Shown: positions 57,254 to 64,000 of the stretch, in pieces
Numbering within the stretch: the stretch's first letter is position 1
How the letters are laid out: each line of letters begins with the position of its first letter
From: Candolleomyces eurysporus
Taxonomy: Eukaryota > Basidiomycota > Agaricomycetes > Agaricales > Psathyrellaceae
Assembly: GCA_027579435.1 (NCBI GenBank)
Contig: JANBPK010000772.1
Location: 142,512-206,511, forward strand
Reading direction: 5' to 3'
Length of the DNA stretch: 64,000 bases
Program-made: the position numbers and the translations under genes
Notes under the pieces: generated by a model
Databases searched by the model: none
Seen by the model: only the letters and a program-made list of their open reading frames with translations
Told to the model about the DNA's origin: nothing

Positions 57254-57600
57254 CGAGTTGTTACGTCACGATCGTCCCCTATTGGTGTTATTTATTGCTT
57301 GTCACGCACACTTGTTATACTTTCTCGTATATATCGAATTTCCTTCTTCTCGTCTCGTAGATGATCAAATCCACTGAATATATGAATCTCCTCCAATGAA
57401 GCCCAATTAAAGATATGCGATTACCTCAGGATCGCCTTACGTACATTGCGTTGACGGACTTGAACTGATCCCAGTCTTCCACTATCGCGGCTCATTAGGT
57501 GTTTTGATATGCTGGACAGTCCATCTTGCTTCTAGTCTTCACAAGGTAGATCTCTCACTATACAGGCTCAGACTCACACGCAATTAACTCTGAGATGTCA
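57254..57600 (-). pseudogene. F-box remnant, copy C (3' end only)
   Basis: Matches the 3' flank and last codons of copies B and D (e.g. ACTTGTTATACTTTC, GCGTTGACGGACTTGAACTG). The coding exons are missing. It is fused directly to the NDC1 fragment on its left, so the FunK1 block seen in unit D has been lost here. Confidence 0.55.
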
Positions 57601-58508
57601 GTGTCATTGTGGAAGCTTCGATCGGGGGCCTTCGCGATGTTTTGCCTCTCTTCGACGTTGACAAAGCACATGAGTGGTACCGCTGGAGTGGCAGTCTTCT
57701 GAAGCCCTTCGAGCCTCATTGTAACTAAGATCAGAAGGTACTGAGGAAGCTTTTGTAGTGAAAGTTCATAACAATACTTGGTCTATTCCTTTCTACCATT
57801 CCAAGTCCGATTAGGGTCTACATAGTCACAGTCATAGTACATAATTTCGAAAGGCTTATTTACTGACACTGGCGAAAGACACTTTTACTGACACGGGTGA
57901 GCTCGGAAATATCTAACAAATGACACGGGCTGAGTCGCTTATCCCTCCCTCGGGTACAAGGCCGACCGAAGCGAGAACTTCATGCTTCAGGGGTCGGTAG
58001 CCTCCTTGTGAATCATTTAGCTTGCACAACTCACCTCTGTGCAAACTTCATGACAACGGTGTCTGCCCTATGTGAAAACCTGGGATGTGACGTGCAAGGC
58101 AATACAATCTGAAGTACAGAATATGAAAAAGAGGGAAATCATAAATGTGAGAGAATCTTGAGAGTGAATAGCTTGGGGACAAACAACCAGCTTTTTGAGA
58201 AAGCCATTGGGAGCACAGTAAAATATGTTGGAAAATTCCGACTGCTCGATGGAGGTCGTTGCCGCCCGCGGCAACAGATGGCGGTCCTGCCACCAAAGGG
58301 AAACGTTGCACCAGCTGTTGGCGTCGCCGTTAGACAGGCCGGACTTTTCCGACATTGTGGTCGCTTTCATTGAAGACACGACATCAAAGGCGGGCTTTCT
58401 AGGAGGGAGGGGAAGGAGTAGGAAGAGTCCTTGACGGGACACCAGCATGTTCATTGTGGGCGTCTCATTGTCTTCAGTTTTGCGTCGACCAGTCTGTGGG
58501 CCCGGCTT
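57601..58508. other. Array spacer
   Basis: 0.9 kb. The left third matches 62.94-63.13 kb (shared CTCTTCGACGTTGACAAAGC). The right part is the 3' flank of the small gene that follows. No gene is supported. Confidence 0.5.
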
Positions 58509-58737
58509 TCAAAATAAGACTAGCGTTGTCATGAAGGTGGTAGAGCTCTGGAAGTAGAACAAGGGAATTGTCAGTTGAGGGTAAGTGACTGACTGCAACG
58601 CTGCAGAAAGTGAGCTTGAGATGAAGAAGACGTACCAGATGGACATTGACAGTTATATTGAAATTAATGTCCCGATGGATATTGTGGGCATTCAAAAACT
58701 CTGCGTTGCCCATGGAGAAATCACTTGCCCCGGGCAT
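58509..58737 (-). CDS. FSIGNAEF small gene, copy 2
   Basis: ATG at 58737 gives exon 1 (58737-58636, 34 codons): MPGASDFSMGNAEFLNAHNI, then INFNITVNVHL. A GT-AG intron leads to exon 2 (58547-58509): SSTTFMTTLVLF and TGA. The product has 46 residues. The first part alternates polar and hydrophobic residues, as a beta-forming peptide would; the end is short and hydrophobic. The N-terminus resembles the leader peptides that I recall from agaricomycete NACHT/NLR-like proteins, but no NACHT domain follows. Reading through the intron instead gives a longer frame to 58474. Function unknown. Confidence 0.45.
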
Positions 58738-59369
58738 AGCTGTATGGTCAAGGTAGCATCAGCCTTCCAGGCTCAGTTAGGGGAACACAGAAAGATCGGG
58801 ATGTACAAGCTGAAGCAGACCAAGCCAAAATGCAGTTATATCTTACCTTCGAACTGAGGAGCAGACGGCTGCCCTTGGCGAGCCCGTTGATGGGCCCGAG
58901 AGCGTCGACGCCCTGACGGCATTTTGACGAGCCGTTGAGGGCGCCCGAAATAGATCAAAAACGGGGAGATAAAGAATGTGGGTGGGGAAGGGAAAGAAGA
59001 GGGTGATAGCTAGGTATTTAGGTGTCTGGTTTATATGTCTTCTGACGTGCCCTGCCGCATGACTTATCACTTATCCCTTCTAATCTGGTCACAGGATGCT
59101 GTAACATCAAGAAGCCATGACACGCGGTGGTGCTGGACTGCTGTTGCAGTGGAGGTCATCGCTATGCTCCAGATGGCAGTGTCGCCACTCAATTATTCTG
59201 TTCGCTCTTTCTTTAACCTCACCGAAACGGGTAACTGCTCACCTCAGGCTGAGCTCAGATCTATGCGGGACTCTGATCGCGACGCGTCGCGTGACGGTTG
59301 GAGACACGTGGGGTGACACGACCCAAATACGGCGTCACGTCAGTAACACTGCTCTGATCGCCATTTCGA

Positions 59370-60180
59370 ACCTCGACCCAGTCCGGGCGATCACCTCGAC
59401 TCTGGTCAATCGCTTGTCACCCTCACTGCCTCCACCTTCACAATCCTACGAACCCCTCGTCAAATCCGTCCTCCGATACCGCCTCTCGCGTTTTTGTGCA
59501 AGCGGCGCTACTATGCTGGGCCGTCAACACCGTATGGGCAGTGTGGTACCTCGGAGGTCAAGGTGAAATAGGCTTTGGAGGTATGCTCGTTGCCCCGTTC
59601 AAGTTCTCAACCCTCCTCGGAGCCTCGTCCTCCGCAAAATGTTCCTCACACCAAACCGGACATCGTCCTCTTCTCCCAAAACCACCATGGCCTCTGCTCT
59701 CACGAAGAAGAGCACACAGCCAGCGATGATGGCGTACGCTTTGTCCAGCGTGGCAGTCGCCTCCCTGCATGTCTACGTGCAGACGACGGAGGTGAAATTG
59801 ACCCTGTTTGGGAAGTCCAAGAAACACCCACTGTAACTCAATGGTAGGTTCTTGTTCCTGATTATTCCCCAGCTCTTCGCCGCAGCAGCATCTCTATTCA
59901 GCGATCCTCTCAAGGATAGGTTCGCCTTCCGATGGGTGATGATGTTGTCGCGCTTGCCATCACACCAGAGATCCTTGTATCCTTCTTCGCCTCCGTTCTA
60001 TTCATCTCTGTATCCCCACCCTCCGCATGTGTGGTGTGCGGTTGTGGGCGGATGGTGGTTCTGCCTTCGTTGTTTTAGCTCCTCTTCATCCGAGTGTTCC
60101 TCAAGAACAGCACTTGTCATACTCGAGACAGTCGTCTTATTTGATGCGTGGGTGGATAACGTTGCAGGAATAGGAGGCTG
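59370..60180 (+). pseudogene. NDC1-like nucleoporin 5' fragment, copy 2
   Basis: Reads PVRAITSTLVNRLSPSLPPP, SYEPLVKSVLRYRLS, then shifts frame (two bases lost before the second helix) to AALLCWAVNTVWAVWYLGGQ. Later come RKMFLTPN, MASALTKKSTQPAMMAYALS, KLTLFGKSKKHPL followed by a stop, and LNGRFLFLIIPQL and KDRFAFRWV in another frame. It reaches further into the gene than copy 1 but has a 30-40 base deletion after FSTLLGA. Clearly not functional. Confidence 0.62.
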
Positions 60181-60289
60181 AGTGATTCGTGGTGGTTGTG
60201 GTGGTCAAAGGAACTGAGGGACGTGTCTTATAGACGGGCGTTCGTCACATTTCACAACTCATTCACGGTCAAATAGGGACTTCGACTGG

Positions 60290-60560
60290 ATAGGTGGGAT
60301 GGTGATCCTAAACCGTTGGCTACAGGCAAATCGCCTTCTTTAACGGCTCAGGAGATCTTCATATATGTTCGACCAGAATTTTAGGGGCTACTCAAAGAGT
60401 TGATCATTCCCCTCTATGTGCTCATTTCCAATGCTAGGCGATCTCGACCTATGGAGTTGAATGAGGCGGCATGAAATGCTTATGACCAATGTGGCCCTCG
60501 ACGGTCGGCTTACCTTGGTGAATTTCATGGCTCCCATCAAGATGACCCCCGGTTTGTGAA
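60290..60560 (+). pseudogene. FunK1 C-terminal fragment, second copy
   Basis: Nucleotide match to 47289-47545 (shared GACCTATGGAGTTGAA region and CAGGAGATCTTCA). Frames are broken by several indels. IIPLYVLISNARRS can still be read, closer to kinase 2's IIPLYTLISNARRS than the 47.3 kb copy is. Confidence 0.62.
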
Positions 60561-60825
60561 AGCTGATAGCGTCAAGGTATCCATTGTGCGTCACAGCGTT
60601 GGTATGTCACGATTGTCTCGTTTCGGTTTTATTTATTGCTTGGCATGCACACTCGTCACCCTTTCCTGTATAAATTGAATTTCCTTCTTTTCTCGTGTAC
60701 AATGTAAATATTCAAGTCCACTGAATACATTGATCTCCACCGAATCTCAATTGAAGATACGTGGTCACCTCAGGATTGCCTTACTTACATTGCGGTGACG
60801 GACTTAGACTGATCCCAGTTCTCCA

Positions 60826-62219
60826 CTATCGCGGCCCGTTAGGTGTCTTCATACGCTGGACAGTCCATCTTGCGTCTATTATACACAAGGTGGATATATC
60901 ACCATACAGGCTCAGACTCACACGCAACAAAAATCTACTTGTTTCACTCAGCTGTGGGAACCATGTTTTCAAATCCACCTTGTATTTCCCCGTTAGCCCT
61001 GGAAGTTCGTGTTGCTCCACTGCCCCTTTAATCTCAAATTTGATGAATTGGAAGAGGATCGTAAGGCGGAGTTCTTTTAGAGAAGGAAAGCGCTCTTCGG
61101 ATGCAAGAAGCGAATCAATCTTGGGTACTGGTCCGGGGAACCCTAGGTTGAACGCTGGGAGTACCAGATAGATTTCGCATAGAGGTGCGCGCTCAATGCT
61201 CGCGAAGCAGTCAAAGAATGCTTCCAACTAGCTTCCGTGCTCCCGAATTGACCAGCCATGATACGCCAATCGCGTAAATCACATTTCTAGGGTTGTGATG
61301 GTGGAAGGTATGGCCGATCCAAGGAACAAATAACATTCGTCTAGATTACAATGAGCTATATTACGAGCTAGGACCAATGGAGTTAGGGTCACTTCATAAC
61401 GGACTGGGGATGTACGTGAAGCTGGAGATGATCTCATGATTCTTTCCTTGGTCTTGGCTTTCGGTCACGGTTTTCAAAAATTGGTACCATAGGAAAGCTC
61501 CGGCAGAAGTCGGCACAAGTACAAGCGTCTGGAGCCAGTGATGCTTGAATATTCCTTCTTTCTTCCGAAGGAGTTTTTCCAGGGTTTCAGGAAACCCAAA
61601 TGGATGATTCTCAATTGAGTGATATTGGAACTCGAGCTTCTGTGGTATCGGGGGGGGAGGTGAGTAGAGATTGGGCAGATGGCGTTCATTGGTGTTTGCA
61701 ATACGAAGCCGAAGGTGGGTAATGTGAGCTGCGTGGACAAGTAAATTGACGGAGATGGCCGCAGATCCGAGAAGGGTGAGGCGTCGTAGGCTTTGCAAGT
61801 CGAAGATCCTTGCAACGGCCTCCACCAAGGCACCCGGTACATCTAAAATGGTGTAATCATTACTCTGATCCATGAGGAGTACCTCGATGTTGTTAAAATA
61901 GCCTAGGAATTGAGGAAGTCGATCATCGCGTGCGTAAGGGTCGTGGATCGACACCTCTGTCCCGGTTGCAGTCGATCAAAAGATGGATTTCGCGAGCATA
62001 CTCTGCGAACGACGGGTCCTTCTCCGGGACGTCGCACAATGTGTTATAGCGGGATTTGAGACGCGTTCTCCGAATGAGATTGATGCTGCTGAAGATGTAG
62101 GGCCGACAAAACAATGCCAAAGCTTGAGAAACTAGTGCAACGGAGCACAGGGTCTGAATATCGGAACGAAGGTGATCGATGATCTCTAGCAGGATGTCGT
62201 TTGGTATGTGAATGCTCAT
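60826..62219 (-). pseudogene. F-box gene, copy D (8-base deletion)
   Basis: ATG at 62219 gives MSIHIPNDILLEIIDHLRSD with an intact F-box (LCSVALVSQALALFCRPYIF) and RLKSRYNTLCDVPEKDPSF. Compared with copy B, eight bases are missing at about 61940, so the frame shifts after DRGVD. The downstream frame reads YARDDRLPQFLGYFNNIEVL to FTYIPSPL without stops, and the last exon has ERFPSLKELRLTILFQ intact, where copy B is broken. A splice event could in theory bypass the deletion, so loss of function is likely but not proven. Confidence 0.68.
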
Positions 62220-63148
62220 GAGGATGGAAGGGGAAGACTTTCTCGGAAACCGAGACGATTGGAGACAATGAGACACAACACGTTGGGTTCTTTGTGCCAG
62301 GATTTGTGCCGATGCTTGGTTGCATGACCCAGAACAAAAAAGCTTTTAGCAGCCCTGTTCGGAGAGGGCTTTCATTTGCTGTAAAATGTCTGGGTCAACA
62401 CCTTCGAGGAATGATTCGATACCGCTGTAGCCGATTTAATATTTGAAAGGTATCTTGAATGCAGCAAGTATCTTCGAATCCCTCGATTCCGAGGCATTTT
62501 GACTCCGTTTCCACTCGGGTATATGGTTACTTCAAGCCCTTGCTGCCAAGCTTTTCAAGACGGGGAAGCTTTAAGCCGGCGCTCGATGCTCTTTCTCACG
62601 CGCATTATTCTTCCATTCTGTGTGTTGCCATCGTTTATCTTTAGAGCCATGCACCCGAAGAGCTTGGCGGAATGCCAAAGCCCACATAGGTCAAAATGCC
62701 TTGGTGGCTGCTGGGCGAAGTATCGGCCCGTTGACTTCTCACTTACTCTCCCTCCGTAGAGGCCGGCTACCTTACATATTGTTTATCATGACTGCTGCCT
62801 GGTCTCCGTATCGGCGGGAATTGGCGCTGCAACCGCTACTATTGATAACCACCATGTCTATTCTACGAATTCGAACAGTACGACTGCCACCCGGTGCGAC
62901 GACCTGTGGTATCCAAGCCGTGTCTTTCCGATTAATTCTGAGCTATGAGTGTCATTGTAAAAGCTCTGTTCAGGGGGCCTCTCGATATCTCGCCCCCAAC
63001 GTTCTCTTCGACGTTGACAAAGCGTGTGATTGAGCCCAGTCGTAATCTTCCAAAGTCCGTTGAGCCTCTTTGCAACCAAGATCAGAAGATACTGAGAAAG
63101 GTTTGTAGTGAAAGTACATAACAATAGTTGGTCTATTTCTACCATTAA
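62220..63148. other. F-box copy D upstream region and array spacer
   Basis: 0.9 kb. The first 120 bases match the upstream flank of copy B. From 62.45 kb the spacer matches 54.3-54.8 and 57.6-57.95 kb. Nothing coding is supported. Confidence 0.5.
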
Positions 63149-63478
63149 CTAGTGGGGAGGGGAAGGAGCAGGAAGGGTCCTTGATGGGGATGTGCACCGT
63201 GAGTGTTTCGTCGTCTTCAGTTCAGCGTCGACCCGTCTTAAGACTGGTGTTGTCACGGGGGCGTCAGAGCCCTAAAGCTCGAAGAAGGGCAGTCTTGGTC
63301 GATTGTAAGCGATTTGCCTGCGACGCTGGGGAAAATGAAGTTGAGAAAGACGTACCAGGTCTAGATGGACGTTGATCGTTATGTTGATATCGATGTTCGT
63401 ACTGTCCTTATTATTTTGGAAATTCCGGACATTCCAAAACTCTGCATTCCCGATGGAGAAATCGCTTGCGCCAGGCAT
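63149..63478 (-). CDS. FSIGNAEF small gene, copy 3
   Basis: ATG at 63478 gives exon 1 (63478-63356, 41 codons): MPGASDFSIGNAEFWNVRNF, then NIDINITINVHLDL. An intron ending TTTAG leads to exon 2 (63271-63149, 40 codons and TAG): GSDAPVTTPVL followed by a polar, Pro/Ser-rich tail, where copies 1 and 2 have the hydrophobic VTTLVLF end. So the C-terminus has changed by a small deletion at the old stop. It is the longest and cleanest exon 1 of the three. Confidence 0.45.
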
Positions 63479-64000
63479 AGCTGTATGGTCAAGGTAGCAT
63501 TAATCGTCCAAGTTCAATAGGCGACACAGAAAGACAGGGAAATAGCTCTTCAAGCCTCAGCAGACAATCTCACCTTCGAAATGACGTCCGGTGGCCTGTC
63601 TTTGACGATCCCGTTGACGAGCTTGAGAGTGGCGACGCCCTGACTGCATGTTGACTTGCCGTCGGGGGTGAATCGCACTAGGATGGAAGATTGAAGAATG
63701 TAGGTCGGAAACTGTGGTTTGAGGGAAAGAAGCGGGTGATAGACATGCACTTGAGGTGCCCGTTTTGACCAGGTCATACCGTGGTGGTATTATTGACTTT
63801 GATGTAAAACACATGTGCCAGAAGTGCCCTGCCCGATTATGGAGATCAGGGATGTGGCGTTCGCCATCCGAGGAACTGGCTTTGGGATTAAACCTGGTGT
63901 CAAACTAGGCGACGGCGAAGAACTTGACGCCCTCAAGGCGTCTAGCGGCCCGGCGGGAATATGTTTATTTGTAAACGGAGAAAAACGCCACGGAGCATCA
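63479..64000. other. Right edge, flank of small gene copy 3
   Basis: Matches the upstream flanks of copies 1 and 2 (shared GCATAGCTGTATGGTCAAGG and GACGCCCTGAC). After about 63.78 kb I see no further match within the window, and no gene. Confidence 0.45.

Larger units (their letters stand above)
47153..64000. repeat. Decayed direct tandem array of a four- to five-gene unit
   Basis: The same blocks recur in the same order and orientation: FunK1 3' fragment (+), F-box (-), spacer, FSIGNAEF small gene (-), NDC1-like 5' end (+). Copies begin near 47.15, 51.95, 57.25 and 60.18 kb. A shared tract (TCTCGTGTACAATGTAAATA and GCGGTGACGGA) occurs at 47.67, 52.04, 57.35 (shorter) and 60.69 kb. An intact Rho-GEF gene interrupts the array at 48.9-51.2 kb. 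Confidence 0.75.

Noticed and set aside
1..64000. tRNA, rRNA, CRISPR array or viral genes
   Set aside because: I looked for tRNA B-box-like motifs, long direct repeats with spacers and viral replicase motifs by eye and saw none; a dedicated RNA scan would be decisive for small RNAs.

Overview
The window is nuclear DNA from a filamentous basidiomycete, most likely an Agaricomycete. Almost every gene is split by short introns (about 42-80 nt) with GT...AG ends. The gene content fits this group: FunK1-type kinases, many divergent F-box/LRR genes, an ATG13 with a HORMA domain, DHA1 drug transporters, berberine-bridge FAD oxidases, a tungstate-binding-like protein and an ECM14 pseudo-carboxypeptidase. 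I found no rRNA, tRNA, CRISPR or viral gene. I give no species name.

Layout. 0-7 kb: a DHA1 transporter, a small membrane protein and an F-box protein, all on the minus strand. 7-10.3 kb: a single-pass membrane protein and ECM14 on plus. 11-17 kb: three more F-box/LRR genes. 17-20 kb: gene-poor. 20.2-27 kb: a TupA-like binding protein, a FunK1 kinase, a small unknown gene and another F-box gene. 27.6-30.5 kb: ATG13. 31.4-38.1 kb: two tandem arylamine N-acetyltransferases, the RNase P/MRP subunit RPP1 and a second DHA1 transporter, all on minus. 38.8-43.3 kb: an aldo-keto reductase of the pyridoxal-reductase type and a secreted FAD oxidase. 44.7-47.1 kb: a second FunK1 kinase. 48.9-51.2 kb: a DH-BAR-SH3 Rho guanine-nucleotide exchange factor.

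The rest of 47-64 kb is the unusual part. It is a decayed direct tandem array. The ancestral unit, about 4-5 kb, read: FunK1 3' fragment (+), F-box gene (-), spacer, a tiny gene whose protein carries the motif FS[IM]GNAEF (-), then the 5' end of an NDC1-like nucleoporin gene (+). Four partial copies start near 47.15, 51.95, 57.25 and 60.18 kb. Nearly all the NDC1, FunK1 and F-box copies carry frameshifts, nonsense changes or truncations. At least two of the three tiny genes keep a readable, spliceable frame. Their N-termini resemble the leader peptides that I recall from agaricomycete NLR-like NACHT proteins.

Assembly note: eight single Ns occur. All three that fall in coding sequence (29524, 35461, 39173) shift the frame, and dropping the N restores a sensible protein each time. 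Those genes should not be called broken.

How the genes relate: I see no metabolic cluster. The intact genes are mostly independent housekeeping functions (autophagy initiation, RNase P, Rho signalling, xenobiotic acetylation, export) set among rapidly duplicating F-box and FunK1 families.
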